Positions 25,054 to 36,400 of a DNA stretch of 64,000 nt are shown here, in pieces (position 1 is the first letter of the stretch; each line of letters starts with the position of its first letter). The notes beneath the pieces were generated by a model. The model searched no databases. It saw only the letters and a list, made by a program, of their open reading frames with translations, and had not been told where the DNA came from. A program made the translations under genes and the position numbers. Source of the DNA: Amblyomma americanum. Its lineage: Eukaryota; Arthropoda; Arachnida; Ixodida; Ixodidae. The stretch is taken from positions 62,001-126,000 of the forward strand of contig NW_027526500.1 of the NCBI RefSeq assembly GCF_052857255.1, in the 5' to 3' direction.

Positions 25054-28000
25054 TGTTTCGTTGTATTAAGCAAGAATACATGCTTTTCGCGCAGTTATAA
25101 GAGAAAAAGTTTTGACGCGTATTAGAGAGACACTTGTAAAACCGATGTGTTGTGATTTAGCTCGTTTCGGTCTAAAACAGCTTGTTTCGTTGTATTAAGC
25201 AAGAATACATGCTTTTCGCGCAGTTATAAGAGAAAAAGTTTTGACGCGTATCAGAGGAACACTTGTAAAACCGATGTGTTCAGATTTAACTCTTTTCGGA
25301 CTAAAACAGCTTGTTTCGTTGTATTAAGCACGAATACATGCTTTTCGCGCAGTTATAAGGGAAAAAGTTTTGACGCGTATCACATGGACACTTGGAAAAC
25401 CGATGTGTTCAGATTTAGCTCGTTTTGGTCTAAAACAGCTTGTTTCGTTGTATTAAGCACGAATACATGCTTTTCGCGCAGTTATAAGAGAAAACGTTTT
25501 GACGCGTATCAGAGGAACACTTGTAAAACCGATGTGTTGTGATTTAGCTCCTTTCGGTCTAAAACAGCTTGTTTCGCTGTATTAAGCACGAATACATGCT
25601 TTTCGCGCAGTTATAAGAGAAAAAGTTTAGACGCGTATCAGAGGAACAATTGTAAAACCGATGTGTTGTGATTTAGCTCGTTTCGGTCTAAAACAGCTTG
25701 TTTCGCTGTATTAAGCAGAAATACATGCTTTTCGCGCAGTGATAAGAGAAAAAGCTTTAAAGGCGTGTCACAGGGACACTTGTAAAACCGATGTGTTCAG
25801 ATTTACCTCGTTTCGGTCTAAAACAGCTTGTTTCGTTGGACTAAGCACGAATACATGCTTTTCGCGCAGCTATAAGAGAAAAAAGAGTTGACGCGTATCA
25901 GATTAACACTTGTAAAACCGATGTGTTGTGATTTAGCTCGTTTCGGTCTAAAACAGCTTGTTTCGCTGTATTAAGCAAGAATACATGCTTTTCGCGCAGT
26001 TATAAGAGAAAAAAATTTGACGCGTATCAGAGGAACACTTGTAAAACCGATGTGTTCAGATTTAGCTCGTTTCGGTCTAAAACAGCTTGTTTCGTTGTAT
26101 TAAGCAAGAATACATGCTTTTCGCGCAGTTATAACAGAAAAAGTTTTGACGCGTATTAGAGAGACACTTGTAAAACCGATGTGTTGTGATTTAGCTCGTT
26201 TCGGTCTAAAACAGCTTGTTTCGTTGTATTAAGCAAGAATACAAGCTTTTCGCGCAGTTATAAGAGAAAAAGTTTTGACGAGTATCACGTGGAACACTTG
26301 TAATACCGATGTGTTGTGATTTAGCTCGTTTCGGTCTAAAACAACTTGATTCGCTGTATTAAGCAAGAATACATGCTTTTCGCGCAGTTATAAAAGAAAA
26401 AGTTTTGACGCTAATCAGAGGAACACTTGTAAAACCGATGTGTTGTATTTAGCTCATTTCGGTCTAAAACAGCTTGTTTCGCTGTATTAAGCAAGAATAC
26501 ATGCTTTTCGCGCAGTTATAAGAGAAAAAGTTTTGACGCGTATCAGAGGAACACTTGTAAAACCGATGTGTTCAGATTTAGCTCGTTTCGGTCTAAAACA
26601 GCTTGTTTCGTTGTATTAAGCAAGAATACATGCTTTTCGCGCAGTTATAAGAGAAAGAGTTTTGACGCGTATTAGAGAAACACTTGTAAAACCGATGTGT
26701 TGTGATTTAGCTCTTTTCGGTCTAAAACAGCTTGTTTCGTTGTATTAAGCAAGAATACATGCTTTTCGCGCAGTTATAAGAGAAAAAGTTTTGACGAGTA
26801 TCACGTGGATACTTGTAAAACCGATGTGTTCAGATTTAGCTCGTTTCGGTCTAAAACAGCTTGTTTCGTTGTATTAAGCACGAATACATGCTTTTCGCGC
26901 AGTTATAACAGAAAAAGTTTTGACGAGTATCACGTGGAACACTTGTAATACCGATGTGTTGTGATTTAGCTCGTTTCTGTCTAAAACAGCTTGTTTCGCT
27001 GTATTAAGCAAGAATACATGCTTTTCGCGCAGTTATAAGAGAAAAAGTTTTGACGAGTATCACGTGGAACACTTGTAGTACCGATGTGTTGTGATTTAAC
27101 TCGTTTCGGTCTAAAACAACTTGATTCGCTGTATTAAGCAAGAATACATGCTTTTCGCGCCGTTATAAGAGAAAAAGTTTTGACGCGTATCAGAGGAACA
27201 CTTGTAAAACCGATGTGTTGTGATTTAGCTCGTTTCGGTCTAAAACAGCTTGTTTCGCTGTATTAAGCAAGAATACATGCTTTTCGTGCAGTTATAAGAG
27301 AAAAAGTTTTGACGCGTATCAGAGGAACACTTGTAAAACCGATGTGTTGTGATTTAGCTCGTTTCGGTCTAAAACAGCTTGTTTCGCTGTATTAAGCAAG
27401 AATACATGCTTTTCGCGCAGTTATAAGAGAAAAAGTTTTGACGCGTATCAGAGGAACACTTGTAAAACCGATGTGTTCAGATTTAGCTCGTTTCGGTCTA
27501 AAACAGCTTGTTTCGTTGTATTAAGCAAGAATACATGCTTTTCGCGCGGTTATAAGAGAAAAAGTTGACGAGTATCACGTGGATACTTGTAAAACCGATG
27601 TGTTCAGATTTAGCTCGTTTCGGTCTAAAACAGCTTGTTTCGTTGTATTAAGCACGAATACATGCTTTACGCGCAGTTATAAGAGAAAAAGTTTTGACGA
27701 GTATCACGTGGATACTTGTAAAACCGAAGTGTTCAGATTTAGCTCGTTTCGGTCTAAAACAACTTGTTTCGTTGTATTAAGCAAGAATACATGCTTTTCG
27801 CGCGGTTATAAGAGAAAAAGTTGACGAGTATCACGTGGAACACTTGTAATACCGATGTGTTGTGATTTAGCTCGTTTCGGTCTAAAACAGCTTGTTTCGC
27901 TGTATTAAGCAAGAATACATGCTTTTCGCGCAGTTATAAGAGAAAAAGTTTTGACGCGTATCAGAGGAACACTTGTAAAACCGATGTGTTGTGATTTAGC

Positions 28001-28658
28001 TCATTTCGGTCTAAAACAACTTGTTTCGTTGTATTAAGCAAGAATACATGCTTTTCGCGCAGTTATAAGAAAAAAACTTTTTACGCGTGTCACAGGGACA
28101 CTTGTAAAACCGATGTGTTCAGATTTAGCTCGTTTCGGTCTAAAACAGCTTGTTTCGTTGCATTAAGCACGAATACATGCTTTTCGCGCAGTTATAAGAG
28201 AAAAAGTTTTGACGAGTATCACGTGGAACACTTGTAATACCGATGTGTTGTGATTTGGCTCGTTTCGGTCTAAAACAGCTTGTTTCGTTGTATTAAGCAA
28301 GAATACATGCTTTTCGCGCAGTTATAAGAGAAAAAGTTTTGACGCGTATCAGAGGAACACTTGTAAAACCGATGTGTTCAGATTTAACTCTTTTCGGACT
28401 AAAACAGCTTGTTTCGTTGTATTAAGCACGAATACATGCTTTTCGCGCAGTTATAAGGGAAAAAGTTTTGACGCGTATCACATGGACACTTGGAAAACTG
28501 ATGTGTTTAGATTTAGCTCGTTTTGGTCTAAAACAGCTTGTTTCGCTGTATTAAGCACGAATACATGCTTTTCGCGCAGTTATAAGAGAAAAAGTTTAGA
28601 CGCGTATCAGAGGAACAATTGTAAAACCGATGTGTTGTGATTTAGCTCGTTTCGGTCT

Positions 28659-28789
28659 AAAACAGCTTGTTTCGCTGTATTAAGCAGAACTACATGCTTT
28701 TCGCGCAGCTATAAGAGAAAAAAAGAGTTGATGCGTATCAGATTAACACTTGTAAAACCGATGTGTTGTGATTTAGCTCGTTTCGGTCT
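28659..28789 (+). repeat. Hybrid monomer: fused variant dimer, event 1
   Basis: The left part matches the first half-unit of the variant dimer (gcagaactacatg). At cgcgcag it switches to the second half-unit (ctataagag, agagttgatgcg). Compared with 22,089 onward, this removes 130 bp, one monomer. The switch lies in ttttcgcgcag, which is shared by both half-units, as expected for unequal homologous exchange. Confidence 0.87.
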
Positions 28790-30856
28790 AAAACAGCTTG
28801 TTTCGCTGTATTAAGCAAGAATACATGCTTTTCGCGCAGTTATAAGAGAAAAAAATTTGACGCGTATCAGAGGAACACTTGTAAAACCGATGTGTTGTGA
28901 TTTAGCTCGTTTTAGTCTAAAACAGCTTGTTTCGCTGTATTAAGCAAGAATACATGCTTTTCGCGCAGTTATAAGAGAAAAAGTTTTGACGAGTATCACG
29001 TGGAACACTCGTAATACCGATGTGTTGTGATTTAGCTCGTTTCGGTTTAAAACAGCTTGTTTCGCTGTATTAAGCAAGAATACATGCTTTTCGCGCAGTT
29101 ATAAGAGAAAAAGTTTTGACGCGTATCAGAGGAACACTTGTAAAACCGATGTGTTCAGATTTAGCTCGTTTCGGTCTAAAACAGCTTGTTTCGTTGTATT
29201 AAGCACGAATACATGCTTTTCGCGCAGTTATAACAGAAAAAGTTTTGACGAGTATCACGTGGAACACTTGTAATACCGATGTGTTGTGATTTAGCTCGTT
29301 TAGGTCTAAAACAGCTTGTTTCGCTGTATTAAGCAAGAATACATACTTTTCGTGCAGTTATAAGAGAAAAAGTTTTGAAGAGTATCACGTGGAACACTTG
29401 TAGTACCGATGTGTTGTGATTTAGCTCGTTTCGGTCTAAAACAACTTGATTCGCTGTATTAAGCAAGAATACATGCTTTTCGCGCAGTTATAAGAGAAAA
29501 AGTTTTGACGCGTATCAGAGGAACACTTGTAAAACCGATGTGTTCAGATTTAGCTCGTTTCGGTCTGAAACAGCTTGTTTCGTTGTATTAAGCACGAATA
29601 CATGCTTTTCGCGCAGTTATAGAAGAAAAAGTTTTGACGCGTATCAGAGGAACACTTGTAAAACCGATGTGTTGTGATTTAGCTCGTTTAGGTCTAAAAC
29701 AGCTTGTTTCGTTGTATTTAGCAAGAATACATGCTTTTCGCGCAGTTATAAGAGAAAAAGTTTTGACGCGTATTAGAGGAAAACTTGTAAAACCTTTGTG
29801 TTATGATTTAGCTCGTTTCGGTCTAAAACAGCTTGTTTCGCTGTATTAAGCAAGAATACATGCTTTTCGCGCAGTTATAAGAGAAAAAGTTTTGACGCGT
29901 GTCACAGGGACACTTGTAAAACCGATGTGTTCAGATTTAGCTCGTTTCGGTCTAAAACAGCTTGTTTCGTTGTATTAAGCACGAATACATGCTTTTCGCG
30001 CAGTTATAGCAGAAAAAGTTTTGACGCCTATTAGAGAGACACTTGTAAAACCGATGTGTTATGATTTAGCTCGTTTCGGTCTAAAACAGCTTGTTTCGTT
30101 GTATTAAGCAAGAATACATGCTTTTCGCGCAGTTATAGGAGAGAAAGTTTTGACGAGTATCACGTGGATACTTGTAAAACCGATGTGTTCAGATTTAGCT
30201 CGTTTTGGTCTAAAACAGCTTGTTTCGTTGTATTAAGCAAGAATACATGCTTTACGCGCAGTTATAGAAGAAAAAGTTTTGACGCGTATCAGAGAGACAC
30301 TTGTAAAACCGATGTGTTGTGAATTAGCTCGTTTCGGTCTAAAACAGCTTGTTTCGTTGTATTAAGCAAGAATACATGCTTTTCGCGCAGTTATAAGAGA
30401 AAAAGTTTTGACGAGTATTACGTGGAACACTTGTAATACCGATGTGTTGTGATTTAGCTCGTTTCGGTCTAAAACAGCTTGTTTCGTTGTATTAAGCACG
30501 AATACATGCTTTTCGCGCAGTTATAAGAGAAAACGTTTTGACGAGTATCACGTGGAACACTTGTAATACCGATGTGTTGTGATTTAGCTCGTTTCGGTCT
30601 AAAACAGCTTGTTTCGCTGTATTAAGCAAGAATACATGCTTTTCGCGCAGTTATAAGAGAAAAAGTTTTGACGCGTGTCGCAGGGACACGTAAAACCGAT
30701 GTGTTCAGATTTAGCTCGTTTCGGTCTAAAACAGCTTGTTTCGCTGTATTAAGCACGAATACATGCTTTTCGCGCAGTTATAAGAGAAAAAGTTTAGACG
30801 CGTATCAGAGGAACAATTGTAAAACCGATGTGTTGTGATTTAGCTCGTTTCGGTCT

Positions 30857-30986
30857 AAAACAGCTTGTTTCGCTGTATTAAGCAGAAATACATGCTTTTC
30901 GCGCAGTGATAAGAGAAAAAAGAGTTGACGCGTATCAGATTAACACTTGTAAAACCGATGTGTTGTGATTTAGCTCGTTTCGGTCT
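30857..30986 (+). repeat. Hybrid monomer: fused variant dimer, event 2
   Basis: The left part matches the first half-unit of the variant dimer (gcagaaatac, cagtgataagag). At agagaaaaa it switches to the second half-unit (agagttgacgcg, atcagattaac). It also loses one monomer relative to the unit-1 equivalent at 24,135, but the crossover point is to the right of that used at 28,659. The two events are therefore independent. Confidence 0.87.
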
Positions 30987-31521
30987 AAAACAGCTTGTTT
31001 CGCTGTATTAAGCAAGAATACATGCTTTTCGCGCAGTTATAAGAGAAAAAAATTTGACGCGTATCAGAGGAACACTTGTAAAACCGATGTGTTCAGATTT
31101 AGCTCGTTTCGGTCTAAAACAGCTTGTTTCGTTGTATTAAGCAAGAATACATGCTTTTCGCGCAGTTATAAGAGAAAAAGTTTTGACGCGTATTAGAGAG
31201 ACACTTGTAAAACCGATGTGTTGTGATTTAGCTCGTTTCGGTCTAAAACAGCTTGTTTCGTTGTATTAAGCAAGAATACATGCTTTTCGCGCAGTTAAAA
31301 GAGAAAAAGTTTTGACGAGTATCACGTGGATACTTGTAAAACCGATGTGTTCAGATTTAGCTCGTTTCGGTCAAAAACAGCTTGTTTCGTTGTATTAAGC
31401 ACGAATACATGCTTTTCGCGCAGTTAAAAGAGAAAAAGTTTTGACGAGTATCACGTGGAACACTTGTAATACCGATGTGTTGTGATTTAGCTCGTTTCGG
31501 TCTAAAACAACTTGATTCGCT

Positions 31522-31614
31522 GTGATCCATGGAAAGTGAGAGTAGCGCAAAACGGGACAAAGGGACAGAGAAAGACAGACACGTTTTGCGCTACTCTCAC
31601 TTTCCATGGATCAC
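31522..31614. repeat. Inverted repeat, perfect 33-nt arms
   Basis: Arms at 31,522-31,554 and 31,582-31,614 are exact reverse complements, separated by 27 nt (ggacaaagggacagag and onward). A transcript of either strand could fold into a long hairpin. No other inverted repeat of comparable length was noticed in the window. Confidence 0.95.
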
Positions 31615-31645
31615 CGTTACCGACTCGCCCAAGTTTCTACCCTTG
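31522..31645. mobile_element. Foldback insert, copy 2 (possible MITE-like or hairpin element)
   Basis: This is the same insert as at 24,930, exactly 6,592 bp away, with the same flanking monomers and the same junction bases on both sides. It was therefore copied with its host block, not inserted independently. Here the two 33-nt arms (31,522-31,554 and 31,582-31,614) pair without mismatch, which suggests that this copy keeps the original arm sequence. The 27-nt purine-rich spacer and the ~31-nt tail are retained. Its origin is unknown. Confidence 0.55.
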
Positions 31646-33315
31646 TGTTTCGTTGTATTAAGCAAGAATACATGCTTTTCGCGCAGTTATAAGAGAAAAA
31701 GTTTTGACGCGTATTAGAGAGACACTTGTAAAACCGATGTGTTGTGATTTAGCTCGTTTCGGTCTAAAACAGCTTGTTTCGTTGTATTAAGCAAGAATAC
31801 ATGCTTTTCGCGCAGTTATAAGAGAAAAAGTTTTGACGCGTATCAGAGGAACACTTGTAAAACCGATGTGTTCAGATTTAACTCTTTTCGGACTAAAACA
31901 GCTTGTTTCGTTGTATTAAGCACGAATACATGCTTTTCGCGCAGTTATAAGGGAAAAAGTTTTGACGCGTATCACATGGACACTTGGAAAACCGATGTGT
32001 TCAGATTTAGCTCGTTTTGGTCTAAAACAGCTTGTTTCGTTGTATTAAGCACGAATACATGCTTTTCGCGCAGTTATAAGAGAAAACGTTTTGACGCGTA
32101 TCAGAGGAACACTTGTAAAACCGATGTGTTGTGATTTAGCTCCTTTCGGTCTAAAACAGCTTGTTTCGCTGTATTAAGCACGAATACATGCTTTTCGCGC
32201 AGTTATAAGAGAAAAAGTTTAGACGCGTATCAGAGGAACAATTGTAAAACCGATGTGTTGTGATTTAGCTCGTTTCGGTCTAAAACAGCTTGTTTCGCTG
32301 TATTAAGCAGAAATACATGCTTTTCGCGCAGTGATAAGAGAAAAAGCTTTAAAGGCGTGTCACAGGGACACTTGTAAAACCGATGTGTTCAGATTTACCT
32401 CGTTTCGGTCTAAAACAGCTTGTTTCGTTGGACTAAGCACGAATACATGCTTTTCGCGCAGCTATAAGAGAAAAAAGAGTTGACGCGTATCAGATTAACA
32501 CTTGTAAAACCGATGTGTTGTGATTTAGCTCGTTTCGGTCTAAAACAGCTTGTTTCGCTGTATTAAGCAAGAATACATGCTTTTCGCGCAGTTATAAGAG
32601 AAAAAAATTTGACGCGTATCAGAGGAACACTTGTAAAACCGATGTGTTCAGATTTAGCTCGTTTCGGTCTAAAACAGCTTGTTTCGTTGTATTAAGCAAG
32701 AATACATGCTTTTCGCGCAGTTATAACAGAAAAAGTTTTGACGCGTATTAGAGAGACACTTGTAAAACCGATGTGTTGTGATTTAGCTCGTTTCGGTCTA
32801 AAACAGCTTGTTTCGTTGTATTAAGCAAGAATACAAGCTTTTCGCGCAGTTATAAGAGAAAAAGTTTTGACGAGTATCACGTGGAACACTTGTAATACCG
32901 ATGTGTTCAGATTTAGCTCGTTTCGGTCTAAAACAACTTGATTCGCTGTATTAAGCAAGAATACATGCTTTTCGCGCAGTTATAAAAGAAAAAGTTTTGA
33001 CGCTAATCAGAGGAACACTTGTAAAACCGATGTGTTGTATTTAGCTCATTTCGGTCTAAAACAGCTTGTTTCGCTGTATTAAGCAAGAATACATGCTTTT
33101 CGCGCAGTTATAAGAGAAAAAGTTTTGACGCGTATCAGAGGAACACTTGTAAAACCGATGTGTTGTGATTTAGCTCGTTTCGATCTAAAACAGCTTGTTT
33201 CGCTGTATTAAGCAAGAATACATGCTTTTCGCGCAGTTATAAGAGAAAAAGTTTTGACGCGTATCAGAGAGACACTTGTAAAACCGATGTGTTGTGATTT
33301 AGCTCGTTTCGGTCT

Positions 33316-33432
33316 AAAACAGCTTGTTTCGTTGTACATGCTTTTCGCGCAGTTATAAGAGAAAAAGTTTTGACGAGTATCACGTGGAACACTTGTAATA
33401 CCGATGTGTTGTGATTTAGCTCGTTTCGGTCT
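33316..33432 (+). repeat. 117-bp monomer with 13-bp deletion, copy 1
   Basis: It reads cgttgtacatgctttt where cgttgtattaagcaagaatacatg is usual; the 13 missing bases lie between two 'ta' steps. The identical form is at 39,500. Confidence 0.88.
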
Positions 33433-36400
33433 AAAACAACTTGATTCGCTGTATTAAGCAAGAATACATGCTTTTCGCGCAGTTATAAAAGAAAAAGTTT
33501 TGACGCTAATCAGAGGAACACTTGTAAAACCGATGTGTTGTATTTAGCTCATTTCGGTCTAAAACAGCTTGTTTCGCTGTATTAAGCAAGAATACATGCT
33601 TTTCGCGCAGTTATAAGTGAAAAAGTTTTGAGTATTACGTGGATACTTGTAAAACCGAAGTGTTCAGATTTAGCTCGTTTCGGTCTAAAACAGCTTGTTT
33701 CGTTGTATTAAGCACGAATACATGCTTTTCGCGCAGTTATAAGAGAAAACGTTTTGACGAGTATCACGTGGAACACTTGTAATACCGATGTGTTGTGATT
33801 TAGCTCGTTTCGGTCTAAAGCAGCTTGTTTCGCTGTATTAAGCAAGAATACATGCTTTTCGCGCAGTTATAAGAGAAAAAGTTTTGACGCGTATCAGAGG
33901 AACACTTGTAAAACCGATGTGTTGTGATTTAGCTCATTTCGGTCTAAAACAGCTTGTTTCGTTGTATTAAGCAAGAATACATGCTTTTCGCGCAGTTATA
34001 AGAGAAAAAGTTTTGACGCGTGTCACAGGGACACTTGTAAAACCGATGTGTTCAGATTTAGCTCGTTTCGGTCTAAAACAGCTTGTTTCGTTGCATTAAG
34101 CACGAATACATGCTTTTCGCGCAGTTATAAGAGAAAAAGTTTTGACGAGTATCACGTGGAACACTTGTAATACCGATGTGTTGTGATTTGGCTCGTTTCG
34201 GTCTAAAACAGCTTGTTTCGTTGTATTAAGCAAGAATACATGCTTTTCGCGCAGTTATAAGAGAAAAAGTTTTGACGCGTATCAGAGGAACACTTGTAAA
34301 ACCGATGTGTTCAGATTTAACTCTTTTCGGACTAAAACAGCTTGTTTCGTTGTATTAAGCACGAATACATGCTTTTCGCGCAGTTATAAGGGAAAAAGTT
34401 TTGACGCGTATCACATGGACACTTGGAAAACCGATGTGTTCAGATTTAGCTCGTTTTGGTCTAAAACAGCTTGTTTCGTTGTATTAAGCACGAATACATG
34501 CTTTTCGTGCAGTTATAAGAGAAAAAGTTTTGACGCGTATCAGAGGAACACTTGTAAAACCGATGTGTTGTGATTTAGCTCGTTTCGGTCTAAAACAGCT
34601 TGTTTCGCTGTATTAAGCAGAAATACATGCTTTTCGCGCAGTGATAAGAGAAAAAGCTTTAAAGGCGTGTCACAGGGACACTTGTAAAACCGATGTGTTC
34701 AGATTTACCTCGTTTCGGTCTAAAACAGCTTGTTTTGTTGGACTAAGCACGAATACATGCTTTTCGCGCAGCTATAAGAGAAAAAAGAGTTGAGGCGTAT
34801 CAGAGGAACACTTGTAAAACCGATGTGTTGTGATTTAGCTCGTTTCGGTCTAAAACAGCTTGTTTCGCTGTATTAAGCAAGAATACATGCTTTTCGCGCA
34901 GTTATAAGAGAAAAAAATTTGACGCGTATCAGAGGAACACTTGTAAAACCGATGTGTTGTGATTTAGCTCGTTTTAGTCTAAAACAGCTTGTTTCGTTGT
35001 ATTAAGCAAGAATACATGCTTTTCGCGCAGTTATAAGAGAAAAAGTTTTGACGCGTATTAGAGAAACACTTGTAAAACCGATGTGTTGTGATTTAGCTCT
35101 TTTCGGTCTAAAACAGCTTGTTTCGTTGTATTAAGCAAGAATACATGCTTTTCGCGCAGTTATAAGAGAAAAAGTTTCGACGAGTATCACGTGGATACTT
35201 GTAAAACCGATGTGTTCAGATTTAGCTCGTTTCGGTCTAAAACAGCTTGTTTCGTTGTATTAAGCACGAATACATGCTTTTCGCGCAGTTATAACAGAAA
35301 AAGTTTTGACGAGTATCACGTGGAACACTTGTAATACCGATGTGTTGTGATTTAGCTCGTTTCGGTCTAAAACAGCTTGTTTCGCTGTATTAAGCAAGAA
35401 TACATGCTTTTCGCGCAGTTATAAGAGAAAAAGTTTTGACGAGTATCACGTGGAACACTTGTAGTACCGATGTGTTGTGATTTAACTCGTTTCGGTCTAA
35501 AACAACTTGATTCGCTGTATTAAGCAAGAATACATGCTTTTCGCGCCGTTATAAGAGAAAAAGTTTTGACGCGTATCAGAGGAACACTTGTAAAACCGAT
35601 GTGTTGTGATTTAGCTCGTTTCGGTCTAAAACAGCTTGTTTCGCTGTATTAAGCAAGAATACATGCTTTTCGTGCAGTTATAAGAGAAAAAGTTTTGACG
35701 CGTATCAGAGGAACACTTGTAAAACCGATGTGTTGTGATTTAGCTCGTTTCGGTCTAAAACAGCTTGTTTCGCTGTATTAAGCAAGAATACATGCTTTTC
35801 GCGCAGTTATAAGAGAAAAAGTTTTGACGCGTATCAGAGGAACACTTGTAAAACCGATGTGTTCAGATTTAGCTCGTTTCGGTCTAAAACAGCTTGTTTC
35901 GTTGTATTAAGCACGAATACATGCTTTACGCGCAGTTATAGAAGAAAAAGTTTTGACGCGTATCAGAGACACTTGTAAAACCGATGTGTTATGATTTAGC
36001 TCGATTCGGTCTAAAACAGCTTGTTTCGTTGTATTAAGCAAGAATACATGCTTTTCGCGCAGTTATAAGAGAGAAAGTTTTGACGAGTATCACGTGGATA
36101 CTTGTAAAACTGATGCGTTCAGATTTAGCTCGTTTTGGTCTAAAACAGCTTGTTTCGTTGTATTAAGCAAGAATACATGCTTTACGCGCAGTTATAGAAG
36201 AAAAAGTTTTGACGCGTATCAGAGAGACACTTGTAAAACCGATGTGTTGTGATTTAGCTCGTTTCGGTCTAAAACAGCTTGTTTCGTTGTATTAAGCACG
36301 AATACATGCTTTTCGCGCAGTTATAAGAGAAAACGTTTTGACGCGTATCAGAGGAACACTTGTAAAACCGATGTGTTGTGATTTAGCTCCTTTCGGTCTA

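Larger units (their letters stand above)
22040..28634. repeat. 6.59-kb duplication, unit 1 (contains hairpin insert)
   Basis: Paired landmarks place this block at an offset of about 6,592 bp from the next: gcagaactacatg at 22,089 and 28,684, the inverted-repeat insert at 24,930 and 31,522, the aactctttt marker at 25,276 and 31,868, and gctaatcagagg near 26,410 and 33,002. The offset falls to 6,465 bp between about 22,261 and 23,800 because unit 2 lost one monomer there, and later returns to 6,592 bp after further monomer-sized changes. Similarity to unit 2 ends near 26.57 kb; the rest (26.6-28.6 kb) resembles other parts of the array such as 20.8-21.6 and 35.0-35.9 kb. The left limit is approximate. 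Confidence 0.8.
28635..33163. repeat. 6.59-kb duplication, unit 2 (partial)
   Basis: Second copy of the block starting near 22.04 kb, recognisable to about 33.16 kb. There the first copy continues ttcagatttagctcgtttcgg, while this copy has ttgtgatttagctcgtttcga. Compared with unit 1 it has two hybrid monomers that each remove one repeat (28,659 and 30,857) and about two extra monomers near 30.25-30.5 kb. It also shows scattered single-base changes, including one inside the right arm of the inverted repeat. The duplication is therefore older than the near-identical one at 50.8-58.8 kb, though still recent. Confidence 0.78.

Noticed and set aside
24921..25064. Clear 11-bp target-site duplication around the insert
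   Set aside because: The two flanks differ at two bases that commonly vary between monomers, and any join within a tandem array gives such flanks. Kept only as a possibility.
31529..31717. Short frames beginning at the ccatgg of the inverted-repeat insert and running into satellite
   Set aside because: The start is part of the hairpin arm, the frame crosses from arm to loop to arm to satellite, and the mirror-strand frame is the same arm read backwards. No family resemblance seen.
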